Translations under genes and position numbers: made by a program
Shown here: positions 8,635 to 16,519 of the stretch, piece after piece
Numbering within the stretch: the first letter of the stretch is position 1
Layout of the letters: each line of letters begins with the position of its first letter
Notes under the pieces: generated by a model
The model's input: only the letters and a program-made list of their open reading frames with translations
What the model was told of the DNA's origin: nothing
The model's database searches: none
Source: an uncultured Psychroserpens sp.
GTDB taxonomy: Bacteria > Bacteroidota > Bacteroidia > Flavobacteriales > Flavobacteriaceae
NCBI RefSeq assembly: GCF_947492715.1
Contig: NZ_CANLNS010000003.1
Span: 310,001 to 374,000, forward strand
Direction: 5' to 3'
DNA: 64,000 nucleotides

Positions 8635-9644
8635 AATAATATTTTTAATTTTACTTTAAATAAGCCATTGCTTTTTGTGATATTTAAACTGTGTTTTTTT
8701 GGATACAAATTATTTAAACGTTGTTTTGAGTTTGTAATTCCAATTCCACTTTCCTTCCAATTAGCCTCAATGTTCTCTGAAGATTCTTCGCTATAAGGGT
8801 TTTCACAATAAAAAAACAGTTCGTTATTTAAGAGTCTAATTTTAATGTTAATTAGGTGGTTTTTACCTTTTAATAGACTTGTGTATTTAAAAGCATTTTC
8901 AACAAAACTAATTAAAAGTAGTGGTGGAATTTGTTGAGAGCCATTATCAATATTGTCATTAAAATTAGCAAAAACCTTATTGACTAATCTTTCATTTTGT
9001 AGGTTTATATAACCTTTTAAATGTTCGATATCCTTTTCTATTAATATGAGATCTTTCTGCGCATCGTTTATTAAGTATCTAAAATTATCCGATAATTTTA
9101 AAATTAAATAAGGTGTTTTTTCATCTTTTTTTAAGGCATTTGCATATATAGTGTTTAGAGTATTAAATAAAAAGTGAGGATTAATAGTTGCTTTTAGTGC
9201 TTTTATTTCTGAAATCTTTTTTTCTTTTTCTAGCTGATTTATTTTTAGTTCTGAATAGTATGCTTTTTTCAAGGCATATATAAGATAAAAGACAACACCA
9301 AAACCAGTATATGTTAGTGCGCTAGAAGCAAAGTGTACCCAGTATTCATCATGTCCTGGATGAAAAAGATCATCAGTGTAATAATAAGCTATAATGTTTA
9401 TAACAAAAAGTCCAAAGATTATGAGTAAATACTTGGATTTATTTTTTAAAGGAAAGAACCAAAAATATAATGTGTAGGAGATTGTAATTTTAAAAAAAAG
9501 TGAATTTAATTCATGTAAAAAAGACATTGCATATCCATTTTCTCGTCCCATATATTTTATGTAAGGATAAAACAAAACAGCGCACCATAAAATGATGTGA
9601 ATGTAAGGTTCTAGAGATATGATTTTTTTCTTTTTCAAAAGCAC
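8631..9644 (-). CDS. LytS/YehU-type sensor histidine kinase
   Basis: Membrane sensor with four predicted helices in the first 130 residues, a short coiled linker, then a His_kinase domain with the phosphorylated histidine in the motif TINPHFLFNTLN, and a C-terminal ATPase with FVENAFKY (N box) and GIGITNSKQRL (G box). I prefer the GTG at 9644, one base after the preceding stop, because it gives the usual short lysine-rich N-terminus. An ATG at 9713 would extend the protein by 23 residues but overlap the upstream gene by 68 bases. It partners the LytTR regulator downstream. No extracytoplasmic sensor domain is visible, so the signal may be membrane-borne. Confidence 0.93.
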   Translation of the reverse strand: MLLKKKKIISLEPYIHIILWCAVLFYPYIKYMGRENGYAMSFLHELNSLFFKITISYTLYFWFFPLKNKSKYLLIIFGLFVINIIAYYYTDDLFHPGHDEYWVHFASSALTYTGFGVVFYLIYALKKAYYSELKINQLEKEKKISEIKALKATINPHFLFNTLNTIYANALKKDEKTPYLILKLSDNFRYLINDAQKDLILIEKDIEHLKGYINLQNERLVNKVFANFNDNIDNGSQQIPPLLLISFVENAFKYTSLLKGKNHLINIKIRLLNNELFFYCENPYSEESSENIEANWKESGIGITNSKQRLNNLYPKKHSLNITKSNGLFKVKLKILL

Positions 9645-9645
9645 G

Positions 9646-10329
9646 TTAGTATGAAATAACAATATTTTTAATTGCTGCTTTAGCAAATATAACTTTATCT
9701 CCTGTAGTGCCACTTATTCTGAAAATTAATCGTCCGCCTTCGAGAGGTGTAGTATCTTCAAAGTCAAAATAGGTTTTGTTATTTAATTTAAACCAAACTT
9801 TGTTATCTTTTTTGCCAACTTCTACATCATACCACTTTTCAATTTCAAAAATATTTTCATCTAATTTTTCTCTAGAAGCTATAGAATTTGGTGCTGTGTT
9901 TTTAAAGAAAAAAGGAGTGTTTCCATGTGAACGATTATTGTAGGTAAGATTGTAATGTTTTAGTGTAGTACGCCAATCCCATACTTCTCTTGGTGTCGCG
10001 TTTACATCAGGTAATTTAAAAGTTTTATTATCACCGTCTTGTAATACTGAAAATAAATTTATTAATACTGTTGATTCTGATAGTGCTTTTACTTTGTATT
10101 TTAAAGTAAAATCTTTCGGGTATAATTTGGGACTGATAAGAAAGAAACCATCAGAGCCTTCAGTTTCTTCTATGATAAGCTCGTCTCCATTGATTGTGGT
10201 TTTGCCTTTATCTAAAGTCTGCCAATTGACTAGCTCTTGAGGTGTTATTTTTTCTTCTGTAACTCTTTTTTCGCAATTGAAAAATACAATAGTAATAATT
10301 AACGTTAGTTTTAGTATTTGTTTTTTCAT
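9646..10329 (-). CDS. Lipoprotein with a DUF1961-like jelly-roll domain (227 aa)
   Basis: Signal peptide with lipobox FFNC (Cys19), then about 200 residues with a concanavalin-like beta-sandwich pattern: LYPKDFTLKYKVKALSES, REVWDWRTTLKHYNL, KWYDVEVGKKDNKVWFKLNN and GGRLIFRISG. The pattern recalls DUF1961 and 3-keto-glycoside-hydrolase-like carbohydrate-binding folds. That assignment is from memory of the motif pattern and not certain. It lies 11 bases downstream of the TonB receptor, so the pair may act like receptor plus surface lipoprotein. The receptor is not a SusC type, however, so this is not a standard SusD. Confidence 0.75.
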   Translation of the reverse strand: MKKQILKLTLIITIVFFNCEKRVTEEKITPQELVNWQTLDKGKTTINGDELIIEETEGSDGFFLISPKLYPKDFTLKYKVKALSESTVLINLFSVLQDGDNKTFKLPDVNATPREVWDWRTTLKHYNLTYNNRSHGNTPFFFKNTAPNSIASREKLDENIFEIEKWYDVEVGKKDNKVWFKLNNKTYFDFEDTTPLEGGRLIFRISGTTGDKVIFAKAAIKNIVISY

Positions 10330-10340
10330 AATATATTGGT

Positions 10341-12674
10341 TTAATCGGTGGTGCCGCCGTAATTATAATTTCGATTTTTTCTATTTCTTAGTTTTTGTTT
10401 ATTCTGAAAGAGTTTATAATTCATGCTAAAGAGGTATCCAAAAGTTTGTGATTGAAAGCGCCAGACTTCATGTTGTATAACATTTTGAGTAGCAGTAGTT
10501 CTGTGCATTAAATTATTATCTAATAGGTCTACAATACGTAAACTTATACTGAGTCTGTTTTCCAAAAGATTTAAGCGAGCTGCCAAATCAATACGGCTTC
10601 TTGGTTCAATGAAATTGAAGGCATTTTGAGTTTTAAAATTATGCCTATAGCTAATATCTATACCTAAAGACCTATTGATTTTAAAGGTGTTTTTAAAGAT
10701 TAAATTAGAAGAATATAGCTCATTCCAGGTCAAAGGGACATCTTGATTTACATTGGTGTGATAATAGTTTGCAGAGAGTTGACTGTTCCAAAAATCAGTT
10801 AATTTATAAGTAGTACTTGTTTCTATTCCATAGGAATGTTTTTTTCCAATATTGTCAAACGTAATCATTAATACACCATTAGAGTCAATAGATTGCAAAC
10901 GTTCTATCACGTCTTTTCTGTGTCTGTAGAATAGCGCTAATGAAGCAGTTAATTTATTACCATGATATTGATAATTAGTTTCAAAATTGTAACTAAACTC
11001 GGGCTTTAGAGCAGGGTTTGCAACCCATTCAAAGTATTGATTTCTAGATTGAAATGGGTTGATATTTCTAAAATTTGGTCTCGATACGCGTCGACTAAAC
11101 CCTAAGTTGAAAGTGTTTGCATCGTTAATAGTATAGGAGGCATGTAGTGACGGAAAGAAGTTTGAAAATTTTAAATCTGTTGTTTCACTATTTGAATTGT
11201 TAATAGAATTTGATGTTAAGTTTTCATACCTTAATCCTAGTTGCCAAGTTAGTTTGCCAGTTTTTATATTGGTTAAACCGTATATGCCGAGCAGTATTTC
11301 TTCGTAGTTAAATACGGCCAAAGTTTCAGGTTCATTTACAGTTCTTACTACATTAGAGCTTTCTAATAGTCTTTTGTTCCAAGATGCACCTGTTTCAATA
11401 AGAATATTTTCAGTAACAGGGAAAGAATAATCTAATGCTAATGCATTAAGTTTATTGTTATTTGTTCTTTTTTCTTCAAATAATAAAACACCTTCTTCAA
11501 AATCTATAGCTGGTAGCAGATTGTTATTTTTAGAAAACTGATAATCTATTTCTAAAAAGTGATTTTCTTTTTTGAATTGTGTTCTATAATTGGCGTTTAT
11601 ATTTGTGGTTTTGTGATGGTGAGATGAATTGCGAGTATAGATAAAATCATCTCTTCCTATTACGTTAGTATAAAAAGTATCATTGTAAAAACTGTGAGCA
11701 TCATCTGTATAATCAAAACCGATTGAAAGTTCATTTTGATCATCAATAAAAAGATCTAATCCTGTGTCTATTTTTCTTACAAGACCACTAAAGTCGTGTG
11801 GCGCAAAAAAATCTCTTGTATTTCCATTGTTATAAATTTGCGAAATTTGTTGTTTGCTATCCATTTCTCTGCCAGACTGAGATAAATTCCATCTGAAATT
11901 CAGAAATGAAAAATTATAGTTTCCGTCTAAGCCATAGTTGTACCGTTTTGTGCCAAAACCAGCATTCAAATTTGAGTTCAGTCCTTTTAAAGTGTTCTTT
12001 TTAAGAATGACATTAATAATGCCCGAAAGCCCGTCTGCTTGGTTTTTAGCAGATGGCGAGGTAATCAATTCTACCCGAAGTATTGTAGAAGAGGGTATTT
12101 GCGCTAATAATTCTGTAGGGCTTAGGCTAGACGGTTTGCCATTAACTAATAAACGCACATTTTGGCTGCCACGTAGTGTTAAACTACCTGTGCCAAGATC
12201 GGTTTGTATCTCTGTGATTTGATCAAAAGCTTCCAATGCAGTTGCGCCTGCTTGTTGCAAATCTCTACCAATATTAATTATTTTTCGATCAAGTTTTAGC
12301 TTGGATGTAGTTTGTTCAGTATTTATAACAACGGCATCTAATTCCTCAAGCGAAGTTTTTAATTTTACTGTAATGAAATTACTGTCTACGATGTCTTCAA
12401 TCTTAATAATCTCATTCTTATAACCAATAAAAGTAATTTCTAAATGAGAAATTGGTTGGCGTGTATTTAAAATAAACTCTCCATAATTATCTGTTGAGAC
12501 ACCATTAATTAGCTTGGTGTTATTATATGCTATTACTGTTGCAAATGGGATAAGTTCTTGGGTGGATGAGTCTAGAACAGTACCTTTAAAAGTATTACTT
12601 TGCTGTGCATAAGAAGAAACTGTAATTAGAAATAAGGGTATTATCTTTAGTATTTTAAACATAGAAATAATCAT
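10341..12674 (-). CDS. TonB-dependent receptor with carboxypeptidase-like N-terminal domain (777 aa)
   Basis: Outer-membrane transporter. The signal peptide ends in SSYAQQ. A CarboxypepD_reg-like domain (residues about 25-110, FKGTVLDSSTQELIPFATV) is followed by a plug (about 130-230, GSLTLRGSQNVRLLVNGKPSS) and an OMP_b-brl_3-type barrel to the end. A second ATG at 12662 (MFKILKII) gives a tidier signal peptide and may be the true start. It is the first gene of a four-gene unit with a lipoprotein, a sensor kinase and a LytTR regulator. The substrate is unknown. The type is common in Flavobacteriaceae for peptides or metals rather than glycans. Confidence 0.93.
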   Translation of the reverse strand: MIISMFKILKIIPLFLITVSSYAQQSNTFKGTVLDSSTQELIPFATVIAYNNTKLINGVSTDNYGEFILNTRQPISHLEITFIGYKNEIIKIEDIVDSNFITVKLKTSLEELDAVVINTEQTTSKLKLDRKIINIGRDLQQAGATALEAFDQITEIQTDLGTGSLTLRGSQNVRLLVNGKPSSLSPTELLAQIPSSTILRVELITSPSAKNQADGLSGIINVILKKNTLKGLNSNLNAGFGTKRYNYGLDGNYNFSFLNFRWNLSQSGREMDSKQQISQIYNNGNTRDFFAPHDFSGLVRKIDTGLDLFIDDQNELSIGFDYTDDAHSFYNDTFYTNVIGRDDFIYTRNSSHHHKTTNINANYRTQFKKENHFLEIDYQFSKNNNLLPAIDFEEGVLLFEEKRTNNNKLNALALDYSFPVTENILIETGASWNKRLLESSNVVRTVNEPETLAVFNYEEILLGIYGLTNIKTGKLTWQLGLRYENLTSNSINNSNSETTDLKFSNFFPSLHASYTINDANTFNLGFSRRVSRPNFRNINPFQSRNQYFEWVANPALKPEFSYNFETNYQYHGNKLTASLALFYRHRKDVIERLQSIDSNGVLMITFDNIGKKHSYGIETSTTYKLTDFWNSQLSANYYHTNVNQDVPLTWNELYSSNLIFKNTFKINRSLGIDISYRHNFKTQNAFNFIEPRSRIDLAARLNLLENRLSISLRIVDLLDNNLMHRTTATQNVIQHEVWRFQSQTFGYLFSMNYKLFQNKQKLRNRKNRNYNYGGTTD

Positions 12675-12785
12675 ATAAACAAATATGATGCATCATTATG
12701 TATTGTAAAATTTTATTCTGTTAGCGTTGTTTTTTATCCTGTTAAATGGAGTTTAATATTTTTTTTGTAGTATTTTAGAAATGTT

Positions 12786-12853
12786 CGTGTATAGACAGTT
12801 GTGCGTTAGCTAGAACTAAGTTAGTAATAGAAAACAAACTAAAGGGGAAATCC
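12786..12853 (+). repeat. Truncated copy of the intergenic repeat
   Basis: GCGTTAGCTAGAACTAAGTT followed by AGTAATAGAAAACAAACTAA matches the left half of the copy at 19027-19141 (AGAACTAAGTTAATAAAAGAAAACGAAC). The right half with ATTATACACGTTGTT is missing and is replaced by the coding fragment. Confidence 0.65.
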
Positions 12854-13029
12854 GTAGGGCTGTCCCAGTATTAGCTTTACCAAATGATTTTAGAGAGCCA
12901 AATTCCACATTTTGTGAATTAAAATGCTCATTAATGTTATTATACCAAAATCCGATTGATTTATTAGTTCTATCATAAATCATACTTTTTGGTTGAAATT
13001 CTTTAGCCCCAATTACTTCTTTGGAAAGC
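12816..13029 (-). pseudogene. Orphan coding fragment fused to a repeat
   Basis: The minus strand reads open for about 70 codons with protein-like composition (KEVIGAKEFQPKSMIYDR, SIGFWYNNINEHFNSQNVEF, SLKSFGKANTGTALR), then runs into the repeat and stops at 12816-12818. There is no start codon and a stop lies just upstream. It looks like a piece of a gene truncated by repeat-mediated rearrangement. The family is not recognised. Confidence 0.4.
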
Positions 13030-13071
13030 TACTTGTTCTATCTATAATTATTTATTAAACTCTTATTTCTT

Positions 13072-14178
13072 TTACAGTTTATTATTAAAATAAGCAGATG
13101 GCGACGTTCCCATAAGTTTTTTAAACGACTTGTTAAAAGTAGTTTTAGAATTGAATCCTGCTTCTTGAGCAAGTCCAAAAAAAGTTAGCTGTTTGGCTTT
13201 ATCTGATTTCGCTAAAAAAACAAATTCTTTTACGCGATAATAATTGACATATTCAAAAAAATTCATGCCAATATTTTCGTTAAGTAATCTGGCTAGTTCT
13301 GGGTTGCTAACACCCAGGAGTTGAGCAAGTTCTGTTTTAAGCAATTTATTGTTCAAATATGGTTTTTTATTAATCATAATTTGGTCGAGCTCTTCTTTTA
13401 AACGATCCATATCTTCGAAACTCAATTTAGATTGTGTATATTTTTTTAATTGATTTTCTGGAAGAACTTGCATGACACTTGGCGAAATCATTCCATAATA
13501 AGTAATGAAAAGAATTATCAATGCTAAAAAAACCCATATATAAGAACGAATTATACGTTCTATATCTTGAAAACCAGATAGGCTTATAAAATAGGTGACA
13601 ATCCAAAACAATAAGCAACCTCCTATAACTCTTAAAAAATTCACAATAAATTGTATGTGTAACTCATACGAGATCTCATTTTTTATTTCTCTTGAAAAGG
13701 TTTTCAAAACATTCCAACTTAATATCCAATATATAGTATTTACCATTAAACCAAACCCCAAGCAAATATGTATCATACGAAATAATTCCCCAGTTTTAAT
13801 TCTTGCACTTATAACAGCATCTGTAGGAATTATAAAATAAATAACTATAAAAATAGAGTATATTAATCCGGGTAAATAATGAATTAAATCTTTATGTGAG
13901 TATTTCTTTTTTAACAGTATAGAGCAAGTAAATAAGTACACTGTTGGTCCAAATAATAATACCGAAAATTCTGAAAAAGAAATGAGCCTAAAGTTGCTGT
14001 TCCAAACTCCAGCACTGTGCAATGTCCTACCCAATAAACCTATTAAAAGTGTAACCACTAAAAATGCCATATATCCATTTATATGTCTTCTCTTTCTTGG
14101 CGAAAAAAGATACACTAATAATAAAATAATGCTTTGAAAAAAACCAAAGTAAATAAGTTGATTGAGTAGTATTTGCAT
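13072..14178 (-). CDS. Membrane-bound AraC-family transcriptional regulator (368 aa)
   Basis: The N-terminal two thirds contain about seven hydrophobic helices (residues 5-230). A linker (FEDMDRLKEELDQIMINKKPY) then leads to an AraC-type double helix-turn-helix (about 265-366; LAQLLGVSNPELARLLNENIG and AGFNSKTTFNKSFKKLMGTSP). This architecture is frequent in Flavobacteriaceae, where the membrane part may sense a signal directly. It follows the secreted-protein gene at 14211 by 32 bases on the same strand, so the two are probably co-transcribed. Targets are unknown. Confidence 0.9.
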   Translation of the reverse strand: MQILLNQLIYFGFFQSIILLLVYLFSPRKRRHINGYMAFLVVTLLIGLLGRTLHSAGVWNSNFRLISFSEFSVLLFGPTVYLFTCSILLKKKYSHKDLIHYLPGLIYSIFIVIYFIIPTDAVISARIKTGELFRMIHICLGFGLMVNTIYWILSWNVLKTFSREIKNEISYELHIQFIVNFLRVIGGCLLFWIVTYFISLSGFQDIERIIRSYIWVFLALIILFITYYGMISPSVMQVLPENQLKKYTQSKLSFEDMDRLKEELDQIMINKKPYLNNKLLKTELAQLLGVSNPELARLLNENIGMNFFEYVNYYRVKEFVFLAKSDKAKQLTFFGLAQEAGFNSKTTFNKSFKKLMGTSPSAYFNNKL

Positions 14179-14210
14179 AGATAATTGCTAATATTTCTTT
14201 TAGATATAAA

Positions 14211-14906
14211 TTAATCAATTTTAAATTGATGTACATTTTTTAAATCATCATAACTTGACATTTTATGTGTTTTAGCAAAAGCATCAAAAGCTGATTCATT
14301 ATTCCATTCAATAATATAAAATTGATCTGGATTATATACATATCCAGTAGGGGAATTTCCTATATTTAATTGTAAAATAATCTTACCTCCAGCTTTTTTG
14401 ATATCTCCTTCCCATTTTGATATGAATCTTTCAAACTTTTTTGAATCATTCTTCCAAAAGGAAGTTACCACATTATATTTCTCTCTATTTATTGAGAAAT
14501 TTAAATCTTTTTGTACTTCGTAATAAGTGAGGTCAAAATATGGGAATAATTCTCTGCGTTGCTCATGGAAACCTGGGACTCTTTTAGAGATATTAGCCAA
14601 AAAACCTTCTCTTTTTTGTTTATTTTCCCATTTTCCAAATATAATACTAGAAGGGTGATGAGTTCCAAGGGTAAGTTTTGAAATTCTAAAACCATTTTGC
14701 GGTTGGTATGAATATTCAAAAGCCACAGGAAAAATTATCTTTCTATACCTTTCGTATTTTGTTTCAGAATCTGGAGCTGTAGTTAGCAACATAATATCCA
14801 TCACTTCACCCTTTTTAAAGCTAAAAGATATAAGTTTTTTGCTCTGGGCATTACAATTGAAAATGGCAAAAGAAAAAAATACGAATGCGATTGTTTTTAA
14901 TTTCAT
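14211..14906 (-). CDS. Secreted hypothetical protein with possible ferredoxin-like halves (231 aa)
   Basis: A signal peptide ending in NCNAQ (about residue 21) could also be a lipoprotein signal at FNC. The mature region appears to have two similar alpha/beta halves. The second, AGGKIILQLNIGNSPTGYVY then FYIIEWNNESAFDAFAKTHK, has the rhythm of a dimeric alpha/beta-barrel or DUF1330-like fold. The first half (MDIMLLTTAPDSETKYERYR, SSIIFGKWENKQKREGFLA) fits the same pattern. This is a structural guess only. It is the first gene of a two-gene unit with the AraC regulator. Confidence 0.7.
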   Translation of the reverse strand: MKLKTIAFVFFSFAIFNCNAQSKKLISFSFKKGEVMDIMLLTTAPDSETKYERYRKIIFPVAFEYSYQPQNGFRISKLTLGTHHPSSIIFGKWENKQKREGFLANISKRVPGFHEQRRELFPYFDLTYYEVQKDLNFSINREKYNVVTSFWKNDSKKFERFISKWEGDIKKAGGKIILQLNIGNSPTGYVYNPDQFYIIEWNNESAFDAFAKTHKMSSYDDLKNVHQFKID

Positions 14907-15243
14907 AATTATAAAAATTTAAAGTTTATAAAGGCAAAGCACTAATATTAGAGTTTAGCACGCAAGAATCTAAATAGTTAAAGCGTTCGTATACAGTATT
15001 CGTACTAGAATACACATGAAATTATAGTATTCTCAACGTTGTACTAGTTAAGTTGTGCATAGTTATTTGCACTTTTGCATAATTATAATGGAAAAGGTTT
15101 CTTTATAGAATATCATTGTCATTTTATTCAAGGCGGATGGTTTATACAAAAAGATACTACTGGTATTGATTTATTCTTTGAAGTAAAACTAAAACTAACA
15201 ATATTTAAATATGAGTAAACAAAATTATCGTTAGCAATCAAGA
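14907..15243. other. Intergenic region with repeat-like pieces and a coding fragment
   Basis: A divergent gap between a minus-strand and a plus-strand gene. It contains sequences reminiscent of the regional repeat (for example CGTTCGTATACAGTATTCG) and a start-less coding stretch from 15063. Nothing else is recognised. Confidence 0.45.
15063..15218 (+). pseudogene. C-terminal coding fragment of an unknown protein
   Basis: After a stop at 15060-15062 the frame stays open for 51 codons to TAA at 15216, with no plausible start. It includes HNYNGKGFFIEYHCHFIQGG and WFIQKDTTGIDLFFEVKLK. The aromatic-rich composition is protein-like. It is probably the tail of a gene whose front was lost. The family is unknown. 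Confidence 0.35.
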
Positions 15244-15846
15244 ATGACTGAAAAGGAAAGAAAATATTACGATAGAATAAAAAATGAACTTATGGGACAA
15301 AAAATTTCTGGAGTTTATTATCAAGAAATTAATTGGGAAACTGATGACTCCGAATTTTGGAGTTTTTCAGCTGATATCCACTCCGTAGATATGAGTGTGA
15401 TATTTCGATTGGAAAACGGAAAGTTAATCCAGATACTATGGGATAGTGAATTTTATAGTTATGGTGTTGGATTTGCAGTTATTGACAAATTAGATGAAGA
15501 AAAAGAAGGATTTAAAATCTTAAATGTTTCTAAAAGTGAAAACTGGAAAAAATTGATTGGAGAAAAAATATCTGGAATCGGTGTTTTATGGGATATTAGT
15601 TCCGGGATTACAATCGAATACAAAGATAATCAAGTAATTAACTGCAAAAATGCAGTTATCAAATTGCCACAAACTTGGGAATTAACATTCGGCAAAAATA
15701 AAGTTTGGATTGCTACATTTGAAATAACGGAAGATGAATCTGATAATTATTATTGGGCTGACCATCTTACAATTTTATTCTCCAATGAAGCGCAAAAAAA
15801 ATATAAACTGAGTGAAAACGTCAGCTCAAAACACTATATAGCGTAA
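15244..15846 (+). CDS. Hypothetical cytoplasmic protein (200 aa)
   Basis: No signal peptide or membrane helix. It is acidic and aromatic-rich, with two similar segments: GQKISGVYYQEINW near residue 18 and GEKISGIGVLWDISSG near 108. Each is followed by beta strands, which suggests an internally duplicated beta-rich fold. In size and composition it resembles stand-alone immunity-type proteins, but no family is recognised. With the next gene it forms the only plus-strand pair in the 2-20 kb accessory region, 29 bases apart, so the two are probably co-transcribed. Confidence 0.7.
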   Translation: MTEKERKYYDRIKNELMGQKISGVYYQEINWETDDSEFWSFSADIHSVDMSVIFRLENGKLIQILWDSEFYSYGVGFAVIDKLDEEKEGFKILNVSKSENWKKLIGEKISGIGVLWDISSGITIEYKDNQVINCKNAVIKLPQTWELTFGKNKVWIATFEITEDESDNYYWADHLTILFSNEAQKKYKLSENVSSKHYIA

Positions 15847-15875
15847 TTAGCTTGATTTGGTCTTAAAAGAAAAAA

Positions 15876-16274
15876 ATGAATTTAACTAAAAAGAATATTG
15901 AGAACATAATTCGTGAAAGTAATTTTTCTTCATTCATGAATAATACAAAATGGGAAAAACTGTTTGAAAACCTAATTGAGGAATTTGATTCTGTATTTAT
16001 TAGGTTTAAACTAGTTGGACGTGAAAAAATTGAGGAAACTGAATTTGATATGGTTGATTTCACCCCTTATTTTATGGAACCAATTTTATACAATGAAATT
16101 GAATGGATTCAATTTCCTGAGAAAATGCTAATAATTAAAAATAGACGAGTTTCACGACAGACAATTTCTGAACATAGCCAAGATATTACTGAAATTGAAA
16201 ATTTGATTAATGAAATTGGAATTTTTGATTTGGAAAGAGGTGATAAAACTTTAAAATTGTATGGATATAAATAA
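15876..16274 (+). CDS. Hypothetical cytoplasmic protein (132 aa)
   Basis: Begins NLTKKNIENIIRESNFSSFM, then NNTKWEKLFENLIEE, a KW-containing N-terminal pattern seen in several small immunity-like families such as DUF6678. This resemblance is weak and unverified. A central EWIQFPEKMLIIKNRRV segment and a short LKLYGYK tail follow. It has no membrane segment. It sits directly after the 200-residue protein and before a run of repeat-like sequence. Confidence 0.65.
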   Translation: MNLTKKNIENIIRESNFSSFMNNTKWEKLFENLIEEFDSVFIRFKLVGREKIEETEFDMVDFTPYFMEPILYNEIEWIQFPEKMLIIKNRRVSRQTISEHSQDITEIENLINEIGIFDLERGDKTLKLYGYK

Positions 16275-16490
16275 CCTTACACAACAATTTATAACAGCAA
16301 CTGACAAATTGAAAATCAACGAATATTAACCCGACTGAAGGTTATATGATAATGCCATACTTCATGTAAAAACTAACTGTAAAAAAGAACTGAACGATAT
16401 TTAAGTAGGAAAAGAGAAAGAATAGTAAATGTTGTCGAAGTTTTAACTCGCTCTTTTGCTCTTTCTAGTTAATAACTCTAAAATTAAAAG

Positions 16491-16507
16491 ATTATACACG
16501 TTGTTGG
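16491..16507 (+). repeat. Repeat end ATTATACACGTTGTTGG
   Basis: The right-hand end of the regional repeat, placed 12 bases beyond the stop of the minus-strand gene at 16520. Only this end is clearly recognisable. The sequence to the left (16275-16490) is diverged. Confidence 0.6.
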
Positions 16508-16519
16508 TATTTCGTTATT

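Larger units (their letters stand above)
12675..13071. other. Intergenic region with a repeat copy and a gene fragment
   Basis: The first 100 bases are the upstream region of the TonB receptor operon. The middle holds a truncated repeat (12786-12853), which overlaps the end of a coding fragment (to about 13029). I see no intact gene. Confidence 0.55.

Noticed and set aside
9644..9713. N-terminal extension of the sensor kinase from ATG 9713
   Set aside because: The extra 23 residues overlap the upstream gene by 68 bases and are out of keeping with the family N-terminus; GTG at 9644 is preferred, though not proven.
9646..12674. A SusC/SusD polysaccharide utilisation pair
   Set aside because: The receptor lacks SusC-type features and the lipoprotein is a beta-sandwich type rather than a helical SusD; no glycoside hydrolases are adjacent.
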